From Macrotis lagotis (Eukaryota > Chordata > Mammalia > Peramelemorphia > Peramelidae), in the NCBI RefSeq assembly GCF_037893015.1, contig NC_133658.1:62257636-62321635 (forward strand): DNA of 64,000 nucleotides. The letters run 5' to 3'. A program made the translations under genes and the position numbers. Shown in pieces: positions 12,518-24,333 of this stretch. How positions within the stretch are numbered: position 1 is the stretch's first letter; each line of letters starts with the position of its first letter. Below the pieces are notes generated by a model. That model was not told the origin of the DNA and ran no database searches. It saw only the letters and a program-made list of their open reading frames with translations.

Positions 12518-13439
12518 CAGCAACCTTCTTTCATTACTCAGACTGCATAAAGTGGTAACCTTCTCCAGTTAAAGGGGAAGAAAAAGCTTTCCCTATTAAT
12601 GTACTTAATCTGTAAAGAGTCCTATGAGCAACCCAAGAATAAAAAGTGAGATCTCAAATCCAAGCCACCCAGTCAGAGAGAACTATATGTTTCATAACCT
12701 TTAAAAGACATGATCTCATTACTTCTTAAAACCTTCAAAGTCACAAAGTCTAGTCAAATTACATAGCTAGAACCACATCCAATCCTTGATCTGATTGTCT
12801 GTGAGAGGAAGAAAAAGGAAGGCACTTAATTCAATTCCATTTTCCAAAATGATAGGCAGGATCTACATAAACCACAGAACTCAGTAAGACTAAAGGGCCG
12901 AGTCTAGCAGTGTGGCTAAGAATGTATAGAAGCAAAACTTAAAATTAAGAGATGGGTCTTCTAAACCCAAAATCCAAAGAAAACAGAAGAGACAGGTCTC
13001 TGGAGACATTCAGAATCGAATATATATATTTAAGAAAGGTCTAGTATTCTATCACTTAAAAAGAAAGGAAAGACTCTATTCTTATTGACTGACTTATGGA
13101 CCATTAAATCAGAGAACAAAAATCTGTCCATCTGGGCCAAATGGGGACCTTACTCTATCCTTCAGGCAGCCAGAATGGAATGATGCTCACCTGACCTCCT
13201 GGAGAACAGCTTCTATTTCCCCACTCCCATAAATACCAACAACTAAAGATGAGAAACAGATATGAAAACTGATATAAATATCATATAGATGACAATGTAG
13301 TAGAGTCAACTAACCAAGTTTCAAAAAACATATTTTGAGCAACATTCCTAGCTATATAATATAACAATGAAATTCTAAGGATGGAGAAATGTGTTAATAC
13401 TAGAGCCACTATAGTAGCCTGCGTCATAAGCAGCATATT

Positions 13440-13575
13440 GTAGAATACATCAGAATACAGGACTGAGCTTTAGGAAGATGTGAGTTCAAATTTCTCCTTA
13501 GACCCTTACTAGCTAAAAACACCTTTGAACCTCAGTTTCCCCATCTGTAAAATAAGATTAGATTTGATAACCTCT
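13440..13575 (+). repeat. MIR-type SINE fragment
   Basis: Shows 'cctcagtttccccatctgta' and a preceding diverged tRNA-like head. It lies just upstream of a MAR1-like element. Confidence 0.65.
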
Positions 13576-13591
13576 GATGTCCTAAACAAAG

Positions 13592-13830
13592 TGGCAAAAA
13601 GGATAAAGCACTGGGCCTGGAGTCAGGAAGACCTGAATTCAAATCCTATCCAAGACATTTGCTAGCTGTGTGACCCTGGGCAAGTCACTTCATGCTCTTT
13701 ACCCTCTATTTCCTCATCTGTAAAATGAGCTGGAGAAGGAAATGGCAAACCATTCCATTATCACTGCCAAGAAAATCTCCATTGGGATCACCAAGAGTCA
13801 GACACAACTGAAATAACTCAACAACAAGAT
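13592..13830 (+). repeat. MAR1-like SINE with RTE/BovB-type tail
   Basis: The head resembles the other tRNA-SINEs ('ctggagtcaggaagacctga'), followed by 'gagctggagaaggaaatggc' and a 3' tail 'accaagagtcagacacaact' that matches the 3' end of RTE/BovB LINEs. That tail implies mobilisation by an RTE element, not by LINE-1. Confidence 0.85.
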
Positions 13831-13989
13831 CCTTTCAATTATTCTAAATCTAAGATCATGTAGCCCCTGATTAGGAAGCTCTTAAAATAGTTTCACTTAC
13901 CATCTCCTTCTTCAGATTTCACACAATCTTCTGTACCTCTCCTATATACTTAATGCATTATTTTATATTATAGCTATTTTACAGGATTC

Positions 13990-14130
13990 TATGATTTATA
14001 GTTGAAAGGCACCTTTGAGATTATCTAGTCCAACCCCCTTATATCACAAAAGCTGAGGCCTAAAGATCTAAAGAGACTTGCCCAAGGTAACAGAAACATG
14101 GACCCCAATCCCCCACATCTGCTTTCTCTT
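13990..14130 (-). repeat. MIR-related fragment, reverse
   Basis: Contains 'tagtccaaccccctt' and 'gagacttgcccaaggtaaca', the wording of MIR-family copies in reverse. Confidence 0.6.
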
Positions 14131-14171
14131 AAGTGTGTATTTTCCCAGAGACTCAGTTTAAACTCCTTTTT

Positions 14172-14319
14172 TAAAGGTTTTTTGCAAGGCAAGTGGGGTT
14201 AAGCGGCTTGCCCAAGGCCACAGAGCTAGGTAATTATTAAGTGTCTGATGCCAGACTTGAACTCAGGTACTGCGGACTCCAGGGTCAGTGCTCTATCCAC
14301 TGCGCCATCTAGCTGCCCC
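14172..14319 (-). repeat. SINE1/WSINE-type marsupial SINE, reverse
   Basis: Complete reverse body from 'aaaggttttttgcaaggcaa' to 'gccatctagctgcccc'. Moderately diverged. Confidence 0.92.
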
Positions 14320-14754
14320 TATACTCCACCTTTTGCTAGAGCTCTTTTCTGGTCCCCTCCTCGCCTACCCCCTAGCCTCCTTGGGCTAAGATGACCTCCC
14401 ACTGAGCCTGAGGTGACTTGGCAGTAGACTAGTGGTCCTTAACAAATGCCTACGGCTCTATACATAGAAGGGGCTTAATGTAAATGGAGCCGGCCCAAAG
14501 CAGAGCCATCAGATAATGGAATAAACAGAAGCCAACTGCCAGGAGAACAATGCAATCTCAAATGCTCTTTCAAATAGGGACACTTGTCTAGCTTGGGTCA
14601 GCTGACACAAATGTTAATATTGAGAAAAATGTGGTTCACCCAAGGAAACCCCAAGACTGTTAAAAGGCAAAAGCCATGTTCTACTCAGTAAATCCAATTC
14701 AAGATGATTCATATAGTGATCTACTTAGGGAATGATATAGCCTAGAGATAGAAA

Positions 14755-14900
14755 GACTGGAAGACCACCCATTTCAACTCTCATTTTTTTACAGATAAGG
14801 CCAACTATATGTAGAAGGGTTCAAGAACATGTCCATGGCCACACAGCTAATAAAACAGCAGGCCTAGAATTCAAACCCAAGCACGAACTTCAAATTGAGA
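14755..14900 (-). repeat. MIR-type SINE fragment, reverse
   Basis: 'ttttttacagataaggcc' followed by 'catggccacacagctaataa' and 'gaattcaaacccaagca'. Confidence 0.65.
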
Positions 14901-15350
14901 GCCTTTCCAACAATCCTCAACAAGTCCCACAGTTGAAGTTCTCAGAATAGTTCAGAAGAAGGTTGGGTTTGAAGGGAATTGGGCCTTCCTTGGGAGAAGC
15001 CTGGGAGCCTGAAGAAGACAAGTTCATTTATCCATAGCCCTAATTCTCTTTTTTCCCTGACCCTGTGACAGTAATAATCTTCTCACCTAACCAAATAGTT
15101 TTTACAGCTGAAACAGGTGACTTGGCTTTCTATGTACCGTAACTTAAGTGAAGAGATGTGAAAACAGGCTATTGTGTCACCATTGCTTCCATCCACAAAA
15201 CAAGAATGAATCAAAATGTATATTAAAGAGAAAATAAAATCCCATCCCAAATTAAACCCTGTCTACAATATACCCTTACCATAAAAACCCAGATGTTGCT
15301 AACGGTTCATCCCAACCTGCAAAAGTAAAGTCAAAAAAACACTTCCTACT

Positions 15351-15508
15351 GGGGGCAGCTAGGTGGCATTGTGGATAGAGCACTGGCCCTGAAGTCCAGA
15401 GGACCTGAATTCAAATTTGACCTCAGATACTTAATAATTGCCTAGCTGTGTGACCTTGGGCAAGTCACTTAACCCCACTGCCTTGAAAAAACCTAAAAAA
15501 AAGAAAAG
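15351..15508 (+). repeat. SINE1/WSINE-type marsupial SINE
   Basis: Full forward copy from 'gggggcagctaggtggcatt' to an A-rich tail 'aaaaaacctaaaaaaaag'. Confidence 0.93.
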
Positions 15509-16292
15509 TGCTTGGAGTTCTAGCCCACTTTCCCAACCAATACTGGAACCCTCCACATCAATATCAGTGGTGTCAAACTCTGGGTAACATAATGACTTAG
15601 AAAATAACAAATTAACTTTATCTATTGCGTATTTTTATTTAGTTTGCTAAATATTTCTCAATAGCATTAAATTATATTTAATGTAGTTTAATCTAGCATG
15701 CACTTGGGAGTTCTACAGATCACATGATGCCTGAGAGTCTCTTCCCTATCCAGCATCCCTTTCAGGAGCTTCTCTTAGACTCTCTACTTGAATAGACAAG
15801 AGAAGATGCTCACTAGCTAATGCATTACCTCATGCAGCAACTCTTTCTATTCTTGTTCTGACCCTTAGAAGATTCTTCCTGGATCTGAGAATTACGGAGC
15901 TGATATTCACAAGGGCCCCTAAGCTACTCCAGTGAAAATTTCATTGTTCAATGCCTACATCAGACCAAGAAATAAGCAGTTAAAGAGATTTCTCACATTT
16001 CCCTTCTACTGTACTGTTCATTTGTCTAAGAAGTCCAGACTTCAGCCTCTAGGCTACTATATAATATCTAGACAACTCACTATCCAGCTTGGCTCATTTG
16101 TCTCTAGGCAGGGTTGGGGGACTCAATTCCAGAGCCTGGATGTTCTAGTGGTTCTTCTCTAAGTAGCACCAGAGGTTTCCTCCCTACAGTCAATAATGAG
16201 TTCATTCAGGGAGTTACATTATTTGCACATTAGGCAAGGTATCAGTCACAGAAATTACACCAGAAAGTACAAAACAAATGCATACATATAAC

Positions 16293-16651
16293 TGTCAAGG
16301 TCCAGCCCCTAGGACTAATTTTACACATATTTTTGGTGACCTTTGTCACCAGAGATATGCATGTATTCTTGCTCATTAAATGGATTTGTTGGTTCACCAG
16401 TGAACCCTGACCTAAGACATCTGTGGCGCCAGAGGTGTTTGGGAAGCTTTCTGATAAGGAAGTTTACAGACTTCAAAGGATAAATATCATAAACTTAACC
16501 AGAGAAGCCATGCAACGGGGTTTCATCTGACCTGTCATGGCTGATTTAAGTTTTGTTATAAAAGTCTGAGTATTCAAGAATAAAGTTAAGGGAGATTGTT
16601 TCACGACCTTGAGTGTTGGTACTTTCCTAATATCTAGGTGATTGTGGGACA
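16293..16651 (+). mobile_element. candidate solo LTR of an endogenous retrovirus
   Basis: About 360 bases bounded by TG...CA. In the right order they show a TATA-like element (gttataaaagtctga, about 16555) and an AATAAA signal (about 16579), then a short U5-like part. No internal retroviral sequence or second LTR lies nearby, so this would be a solo LTR. I could not find a convincing 4-6 base target duplication, so the edges and the call are uncertain. Confidence 0.45.
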
Positions 16652-16784
16652 TCTCTTTTCAACCTGGCTCTCAATATTCAACACCAGACCCACACCAGAG
16701 CTATACAACCCACAACTTTCTAGCAGCTGGGTTCATTACATGACCGTGGCCAGGTCCTATCTCTCTTTGGGCCTGGCTTCAATG

Positions 16785-17015
16785 ACTATTGTTATTGTTT
16801 GATCATTTTCTGTTGTGTCTGAACTCTTGGGGTTTTCTTGGTAAAGATGCTGGAGGGGCTCCCCATTTCTGCATCCAGCTTATTTTACAGATTTTACCCT
16901 GAGGCAAACAGGGTGAAATGACTTGGCCAGGGTCACACCGCTATTAAGTGCCTGAGGTCATATTTGAACTCAGGAAGATGAGACTCCCTGACTCCAGGCC
17001 AAGTTCTACCCAGCA
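16785..17015 (-). repeat. MAR1-like SINE with RTE-type tail, reverse
   Basis: Begins with the reverse RTE-type tail 'ttctgttgtgtctgaactct', then 'ttggtaaagatgctgg' and the reverse tRNA-like part ending 'ctgactccaggcc'. Confidence 0.8.
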
Positions 17016-17589
17016 GCCAATGGAAAGTGGAAAAAAAGCTAGAATGAGTCCCAGTGTTCAGTACCTAAGTGGGTACTGAACCAACAATCCCAACAGAGAC
17101 AGTCAGAAATCACATTCATTTGGTTTCAGAATAAATTATTTATGGATAAACCTCCAGCTGAAGTTGATAAAGTCTGTATCCCCAAGTCTTTTGGTGAGGG
17201 ACATGAAGGTAGTTTGGAAGCATTATGAAGCTGACCTAGGGTTATTCTGCAATCAGTCTTCCTATATAGTGGGATTAAGTGTAGGTGAAATAAAAACAAA
17301 ATCCACAAAACTTTTTTTTTTAGGATATAGTCAAAAATAATTCACACTAAAGACAGACAGTCCATATGTTGGAGCCTCAAAAGCCGTCTCAAGTGGCCAC
17401 TAGGCACATGAGAATTACTGAGAAGATTACTAACAGTGAAGGCTGCCCTAAAGTGAAACAAGCTGGTTCCATCACTGTAGCTCTTCCTTCCACGTCTGGA
17501 TGATCCCTTATTTATGGAAGTAGTTCCCCAGGCATGGACTGGGCTCAGTGAACTTAGGGCACAGATTCCATAGCTAAAAGAGATCTCTG

Positions 17590-17735
17590 AAATCACTTAG
17601 TCCAAATCCTGCATTTTAAGGATTTGGAAATTGAAGCCCAAAGAGCAGGTTTACACAGCCATGCTGGGAAATGCTGTTGAACCCCATCATTCCTCAGATT
17701 AAGTCCTTGCTACTCTACTGAGCTGTGGATTCTCA
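17590..17735 (-). repeat. MIR-type SINE fragment, reverse
   Basis: 'cttagtccaaatcctgcatt', then 'agcaggtttacacagccatg' and a terminal 'cttgctactctactgagc' head. Confidence 0.55.
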
Positions 17736-17743
17736 CTAATTTT

Positions 17744-17883
17744 ACTTGTTTGTTTATTTATTTATTTTATGTTGGGGTTTTTTTTTAGGTAATTAAGTGT
17801 CTGAGGTCGGATTTGAACTCAGGTACTCCTGACTCCAGGGTGGATGATCTATCCACTGCACCAGCCAGCTGGTCCAGATCCTT
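17744..17883 (-). repeat. SINE1-type SINE, reverse, truncated in the tail half
   Basis: T-rich tail with TTTA repeats, body from 'aggtaattaagtgtctgagg' to 'ccagccagctggtcc'. The target duplication 'actaatttta' occurs at 17734 and 17884. The inner conserved 'cttgcccaaggccacac' block is missing. Confidence 0.85.
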
Positions 17884-18960
17884 ACTAATTTTAAAATCCA
17901 ACGATTAAACAGATAATCCAGTACCCTCTGAATTTCTCCAAGGAAAAGAGGACAAAAGCTATTCTAAATTTAATCCCTGCTTTAACTTACCAAGCAACAA
18001 ACCAAAAAAAAATCCCTAACCGCCTCCTTTTTGGTCTGCATATACCTAGAACCGGAATCTCCAAATCAGGGATTTTTTTTTAACCTCTTTTTGGATCATG
18101 GATCTCTGTACAAAATTGATTTTAAATCATTGAAGAAAATGCTAAATTTCAGTTAGAGCTGTGTGAAAATAATGATGCAATTTTTTTCACCCCATTCACA
18201 TTCACAAAGTCCCTGAAATATATCCATGTACTCTTTGGACACCCACAGATCCCATATTAAGAACCTCTGCTCCAATATGACCTAACTACTCAGCTTTAAC
18301 TTTCACTCAATCTAAGGGTGTATATAAGGCATCTGCTTTTCCCAACACTCATTTCTTCTCTAACATTAACCTCAGAAACCACAATTGCAGCAGCACAGGG
18401 ACTGGATAGGTCATATAAGAAGCTAAAAGTTTGATTCCTGAAGAAGTGAGTCTTAGCAATATGTCTATAAAATAGGATTCATCTCTACTTCTTTAGGTCA
18501 GAGAATACTCTACTAATCAATGAAGCCAGTCAGCTTGCAATCCTTGATCAGTAACTTGGGGAAATACTGATGGGAGAGGTGGATATTAAAATGAAATAGC
18601 AAAACCCAATATTAGCCCAGAATAAGAGGAGAAAGAATAGATAAGAGCAAAAAATTCTGTTTTTTGTAACTTTCTAGTTACAATGAGATAACACTGGAGA
18701 GAAAAAAGTTGCAAATTTGAAAGTGGATGCCTAAACCTTAAGTCAGAAGAGAGGTTAAAGTGTCTTGACTTTCTAATAATTAGAGCAATTTAAAATAATT
18801 GAGGACTATTCACCAAAACCAGGGAATTAAAAGAGGTTGCAAAGCCTAGACTGATTATCTAACTTCAGGCCTCTGACTATAAGTGCTGTGTCCCAGAATT
18901 TAGCACATATACTTAATAAATATTTGTTGATCAGATCAAATTCCAGTCCCAACCCTCCTT

Positions 18961-19110
18961 ATTTATTTTTAGGTTTTTTGCAAGGCAATGGGGTTAAGTG
19001 GCTTGCTCAAGGCCACACAGCTAGGTAATTATTAGGTGTCTGAGATTTGAACTCAGGTACTCCTGACTCCAGGGCCAATGCTCTATCCACTGCGCCACCT
19101 AGTCGCCCCA
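18961..19110 (-). repeat. SINE1/WSINE-type marsupial SINE, reverse
   Basis: 'aggttttttgcaaggcaatg' through 'gccacctagtcgcccc'. A short copy of its own 'gaactcaggtactcc' block recurs just after it, at about 19127. Confidence 0.9.
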
Positions 19111-19189
19111 GGTCCTTCCTAATTTTGAACTCAGGTACTCCTTGAGAAATCAACACCTCAGTTCTGGAATAAAAAAAATTTTGAAGGCG

Positions 19190-19380
19190 AAAGAGCCTAG
19201 CAGCAGCATCCAGACAATTTTCTCTCTTTATAGATTAGGAGATTGGACTAGAGAAGCTAAGAGCCTTGCCTAAGGATCACAAAGCAAGCCAATAGTAGTT
19301 ACAGTGAGGACAAGAATCCAAAGCACCTGACTTTGAGTCCATTTCCCTTTCCACCATTGCCACATTATCTTTCTGATATT
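19190..19380 (-). repeat. MIR-type SINE fragment, reverse
   Basis: 'tagattaggagattgg', 'gagccttgcctaaggatcac' and 'gagtccatttccctttccac' follow the order of a reversed MIR. Confidence 0.55.
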
Positions 19381-19742
19381 TATTTTTAAGCTGTATGTTA
19401 GCCTGGACAGATGAACCCCAAGTTTCATATCTGGAATATGGGAGAACTAAGTCAGAAAAGAGATAAGAACACTTCTCTCTCTCCTACCTAAGCTGAAAAG
19501 AACTGATCCTGGGGTCTTTTCTTGGGTTGATTCCATACACAAACTTACAGCTCTGGAGTAAAGGACAGTATTCTTGCCTTAAGATAAAACCTGGAGCTAG
19601 CATCAATCTTCAATCCATTCTTGCCAGTGAAAACAAAACTGACCATCAAATACTCAGGAGCTCTTTCCTCCTAGCAGTAAACTCAGAAAGGCCACTTGAG
19701 GAAAGACCTCCTAACATGGAAAAAAGACTAGGGGGAAAGGAA

Positions 19743-20135
19743 TAAGCATTTATGAAGCACCAACCATAAGCCCAGCACTATGCTAAACATTTGAGAATGT
19801 TATCTCATTGGATCCTTACAACAACCCTGGGAAGTAGCCTGATTCTTGTCCTCTGTTCCGGAAAACCAAAACCACATCACTATGCTAGAGACAAGTTACA
19901 GTGTGTCTGACTGTGGCTGATCAGACCAGAGAGCTCAGAAGGCTCTACCACAGGATGGGCACAAAGCATTAATGTAGGCCTGATTATGACTATCCCCATT
20001 TTATAGCTGATGTAAATGAGGCAGGCAAAAGTTAAATGATTAGACCAGGGTCACACACAGAGTATCTGACTAGGATTCCCAACTCCAAACCCAGCACTCT
20101 TTCCCATTGAACTACCCAGCTTACCTAATGTTAAG
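19743..20135 (-). repeat. reversed MIR-family copy split by about 130 bases of other sequence
   Basis: Left part 'ggatccttacaacaaccctg' and right part 'ccccattttatagctgatg' to 'cagcactctttcccattgaa' are the two halves of one reversed MIR3-like element. Between them, about 19850-19980, sits a segment with no match to that family, presumably a later insertion. Confidence 0.55.
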
Positions 20136-20479
20136 AAGCCCCCCTATAAATTTTAGATATAAAGGATTCCTAGGAACACTGAAGATTTGAGACTTTTATT
20201 CCTAGGTCCCTGACAAGAAATTATAACTCATTCTATCTGAAATCCTGAATAAAATCTTGTGATCATTGTCATGAAATCTAGAGAGGAGTCTGGAATTTAG
20301 ATATCACAGGATCACAAAACTAAGAGCTGGAAGGGACACCCTTACAGAACACCTAGTCTTCTGGTTCTTAACCTGAAACTAATGAACTTTTAAAATATTT
20401 TGATAACTTTATTTCAATTTAATTAATTCTTTATAATCCTGTGAATATTATGAGAAGTCTGTCAAAGCTATACAGGACA

Positions 20480-20635
20480 GGGGCGGCTACATGGCGCAGT
20501 GGATAGAGCACTGGTCTTGTAGTCAGGAGTACCTGAGTTCAAATCCAGCCTCAGACACGTAATAATTACCTAGCTGTGTGACCTTGGGCAAGTCACTTAA
20601 CTCCATTGCCTTGAAAAAAAAATCTAAAAAAAAAA
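20480..20635 (+). repeat. SINE1/WSINE-type marsupial SINE
   Basis: Forward copy starting 'ggggcggctacatggcgcag' with an A-rich tail. Flanked by 'tatacaggac' and 'tatccaggac', a slightly decayed target duplication. Confidence 0.93.
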
Positions 20636-20849
20636 GATATCCAGGACCAAGGGAAGAAGACCCAAATTGAATCCAACTGTCATTTCACAAAAGAGACTTT
20701 GCCCTAGTCCCAGGAATTCCATTCTGGGTCCTCTGAGTCCAAATCTTGTGTGCTTTTCACTTTTCATACTCTTCTATTTATTCCCAACAGGTTGAGAACA
20801 GACAGATTGCTCTGTGGATGTCCACGCATTCTAGATGGCTAGGAAAGGC

Positions 20850-21075
20850 AGCAGATAAAATATGGGCGATATGGCTCATGAATTCAAGAAATCCCGAATT
20901 CAAATTCTGTCACTGGCACTATATAGCTGAGTGTTTCTGGACAAGTTACTTCTCTGTTCCTCAGTTTCCTCATCTGTAAAATGAGGATACTAGTATCTCC
21001 TTCCCAAGGTTGTTGTGATGATCAAATAATCTAACATGTAAAATGCTGTGCAAAAGTTAAAGTATTAACAATGTT
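20850..21075 (+). repeat. MIR SINE
   Basis: 'cctcagtttcctcatctgta' and 'ggttgttgtgatgatcaaat' are the MIR core and 3' part in forward order. Confidence 0.85.
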
Positions 21076-22083
21076 AGCTTGAATATTCCCCTCATTGGAG
21101 CTAGAATCACTCAAGAGACAATCAATGAATGAGGAGGCTTAGTAATAAAAAAGCAATGCATTTGGTGAAGCACTGAGGAGAAAGTTTACCTTTAATTCAA
21201 AAGCTAAGATGTATATAGGGCACACAAGAAGGTCCTTTGTTCTATAACATATCCCAAAGGGGTTGATTTGCCAAGAGTTTAAGAAAACTGCTTTCACACC
21301 CAGGAATCCATCTTCTGATTTCAGGAACCAAGGCCACTTACCATATAGTACCCATGTTGGACTCTCTGGAGAACAAGCAGAATAGACTGATATTGCCTCC
21401 CCAGGCCAGAGAATGAACCTAATTTGTTCTCTATTTAGAGAATAGGGAATTGAGAAGGTAGGGATAAAAGAAAGTTCCCACTAATCTTCTGTTTCCATTC
21501 TCAGGTTCCAGGTCATAAGGATCAGACCCTCCCCCCCCCCAGTCAAATTCAAATAGAAACAATGAGTTTTTTTCATCCTGTTTGTTCTCTCTGGATTAAA
21601 TTATTCTTTAAGGTGGAGGGAGAGAAAAAAAATCATTGTAACTACAGGAAAAAATGCACTAATTGGAACTGATAACAAGGAAAAACAATACATAAAAATA
21701 AAAACCAGCAGAAACTTTCTTCTAAAGAATTCATCATCCTTCAGAATTTCTCCTCAGAAAATTCAGCATCCCTCCAGTCATACAGATTATGATTCCTATT
21801 AAGCAGATGAGGTAGAAAAGTGGAATGACTGAGACAATGGCGAGCCATGTGGAACCAGACTGGCCTAGCCTGTATTAGTAACACAGAGGCTCTCCAGTAA
21901 GAGCTTATCTTTCTAGGGGTGGTGTTAATTTCAATCAGATCAGGTCCAACCTATGCCAGAGGAGTCGTGGCATTACTAGAAGAAATAGGTAGATTTTTGT
22001 CATTTTAAACAAACAGAATCATCCAACAAAGGATAATAAGGCAATGACTAAAGTTAGTTACCACATCAAGAGTGATGATGAAG

Positions 22084-22230
22084 GGGCGGCTAGGTGGCGT
22101 AGTGGATAAAGCACTGGCCTTGGAGTCAGGAGTACCTGGGTTCAAATCCAGCTCAGACACTTAATAATTACCTAGCTGTGTGGCCTTGGGCAAGCCACTT
22201 AACCCCACTGCCTTGCAAAATTCTAAAAAA
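22084..22230 (+). repeat. SINE1/WSINE-type marsupial SINE
   Basis: 'ggggcggctaggtggcgtag' to the A-tail, with target duplication 'agtgatgatga' at about 22072 and 22232. Close to consensus, so relatively young. Confidence 0.95.
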
Positions 22231-22330
22231 AAAGTGATGATGAGTAAGGGTGGCCAGGACCAACTCTTCAAAGCTAATCTTGTAAATGAGGAAGCTCCTC
22301 CACGCCCCATTCAATGAAAACCAGTGACCT

Positions 22331-22438
22331 GGGTCTCAGACACTTAATAATTACCTAGCTGTGTGGCTTTAGGCAAGCCACTTAACCCCATTTGCCTTGC
22401 AAAAACCTAAAAAACAAAAACAAAAACAAACAAACAAA
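22331..22438 (+). repeat. 5'-truncated SINE1-type SINE
   Basis: Starts at 'gggtctcagacacttaataa', so the tRNA-like head is missing. It has a (CAAA)n-type tail and flanking 'ccagtgacc'/'acagtgacc'. Confidence 0.9.
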
Positions 22439-22499
22439 AAACAGTGACCAGCTAGCCCTGCGAGCAAAAGGAAATTATGGTATAACAGATTTAGAGCTA

Positions 22500-22620
22500 G
22501 AAGGATTATGAATATAAACTCATTTTGTAAATGAGGAAACTTGAGTTCAGAAGAGATTTGCTCATAGCCAGTCACACAAGTAGTTAAGTAGCAGATCCAG
22601 TATTGAAACAGGTCTTCTCA
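22500..22620 (-). repeat. MIR-type fragment, reverse
   Basis: 'ttttgtaaatgaggaaact' followed by 'agccagtcacacaagtagtt'. Short and diverged. Confidence 0.5.
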
Positions 22621-22756
22621 TTTAAAATACAATGCTCCTTTTTAAGTCTTTAAAAGGGTGCCCTCCCCACTCCAAAAAAATTTTAAGTGGCAGAACCTAC
22701 ACTGGTTTCTAAGGCTACATAAGAGATGTTGATAAAATTAAAAGGGCTATATATCT

Positions 22757-23032
22757 ATGGGTGCCTTTTATTACCTCCTGGTTTTAGCTACACCAAGTTG
22801 CCTCATAGGAGGACTCCTTCACTACAGAACTCAGAAAAACCTGACCAGTCAGGGTGCCCTAGCTGCTCATATCAGGAGACTTTGCTGGACTTGGAAAGAA
22901 CTAATTGATGAAATTCAGTCATCATACAAGTCCAAGGGAATGAAAGCCTGGCTTCAATCCATCTATCAGGTCACAGTGGAGAAGGAAAGTGATGTAAAGG
23001 ATCACTTTAACAGGCAGAGAAAAAGAGTGTAA
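22757..23032 (+). CDS. 91-codon ORF of unknown origin, possibly a retrocopy or chance ORF
   Basis: I do not recognise this protein. The ORF starts MGAFYYLLVLATPS, hydrophobic over roughly residues 4-22, and then turns basic and helical (HIRRLCWTWKELIDEIQSSY), ending NRQRKRV. It lies inside the NUTF2 first intron on the opposite strand, between SINEs. About 40 bases after the stop there is a 'cccaataaatcagataaata' stretch with poly-A-signal-like AATAAA. Upstream 'gttgataaaattaaaaggg' could continue another frame, which would fit a frameshifted remnant. No clear poly-A tail or flanking duplication was seen. It may be noise. Confidence 0.2.
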   Translation: MGAFYYLLVLATPSCLIGGLLHYRTQKNLTSQGALAAHIRRLCWTWKELIDEIQSSYKSKGMKAWLQSIYQVTVEKESDVKDHFNRQRKRV

Positions 23033-23199
23033 TGTGCATATCCCTTCACCAGTTACCATGTTACTGCCCAATAAATCAGATAAATACCAACTGGGAATTT
23101 AAAATTCTTAAGTCAAATTGACAGTACTTGGTATCCAAATGGATAAAATTAGTAAGGGTTCTGATTCAAACCCATAAATATTTATTAAGCACCTTGTAT

Positions 23200-23660
23200 G
23201 TATGAGCAAGGAAGGGCAACTGGGTGGTGAAATGAATAGAAAGTACTGGGTCTAGAATCAAGAAAATCTAAGTTCAAATGTGACTAGCTGTGTGACCCAA
23301 GACCAGTCATTTAACGATGTTTAAATCCATTTGCAGGCAGCTAGGTGGCTCAGTGGACAGAGCACCGGCCCTGGAGTCAGGAGTACCTGAGTTCAAATCC
23401 GGCCTCAGATACGTAATAATCACCTAGCTGTGTGGCCTCGGGGAAGCCACTTAACCCCATTTGCCTTGCAAAAACTAAAAAAAAAAAAAAACCAAAAAAA
23501 AAAAAAACAAAGAGACCCAAATTAAATCTGTTTGCCTGAGTTTCCTTATCTGTTAAATAATCTGGAAAAGAAAAGGGCAACCCATATTTTCAAGAAAACC
23601 CCAAAAGCGGTCAAAAAAGAGCTGAATATGACTGACACCACTGAGCAACAATTCAACAAT
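23200..23660 (+). repeat. MAR1-like SINE split by a SINE1-type insertion
   Basis: Left part 'ggcaactgggtggtgaaatg' to 'taaatccatttg', right part 'taaatctgtttgcctgagtt' to the RTE-type tail 'tgactgacaccactgagcaa'. The two halves share the target duplication of the inner SINE. Confidence 0.85.
23335..23520 (+). repeat. SINE1/WSINE-type SINE nested in a MAR1-like SINE
   Basis: Complete forward copy with a long A-rich tail (about 23470-23510), flanked by 'taaatccatttgc' and 'taaatctgtttgc'. It is therefore younger than the MAR1-like copy it splits. Confidence 0.93.
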
Positions 23661-24244
23661 AAGCAAGGCACTACAAGGCTCCTCAAAAATGGAATACTGG
23701 CTAAATAGTAATGCTTTTGGCAGGAACAGGGAAGTTAGAAGGAAAGGCAGGCTAAGGGGGAGAGGTAAGCAGCTGAGTTCTGGAAAGCCGGCTCACGAAT
23801 CAGATCTAGGTCCCAGTCCTATCTTGCTAAAAGGTCCAGAGGCCTCGGAGAAGTCCCTCCATCAGCCTGGCTCCCGACTGTAAAACGAGAGGGGTCTTTC
23901 ATGGGCCTTGCGGGTCGGGTCTCACCATTACAGCCCGGCTTCAGGTCCGGGCTCAGCACCTAAGCTCTAGAACTCACCTCTCTAGGATCTACAAAATTCG
24001 GGAGCTGGCCTAGCCCTCGACCCCGTCTGAGACCTCTGTGGCCCGGGAAACTCCCGGGATGGGGGTCGGAACCACCCAAGAGACGGGGTCTGAATGGCAG
24101 CTCCGCCCCGGGTGACCTTGGTCAGGGCTCCCGCCCCGGCCTCAGTTTCCTCGCCGAGGACACGAGAGAGGAATTGGAGAATGGCCACGTTGGCTCCCGC
24201 CGCTCCGGTGTGCGGTCACGCCGCGCCCCGGGGCATGCTCGGGT

Positions 24245-24333
24245 CGCACACACGCGCGCACACACGCACACGTACACACACGCACACATACACACACATA
24301 CACACATACACACACACACACGCACACGCACAC
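24245..24333 (+). repeat. interrupted (CA)n/(CG) microsatellite in the CpG island
   Basis: Alternating purine-pyrimidine run of CACA with CGCA and TACA units, about 90 bases, roughly 450 bases inside intron 1 from the inferred exon 1. Confidence 0.9.
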
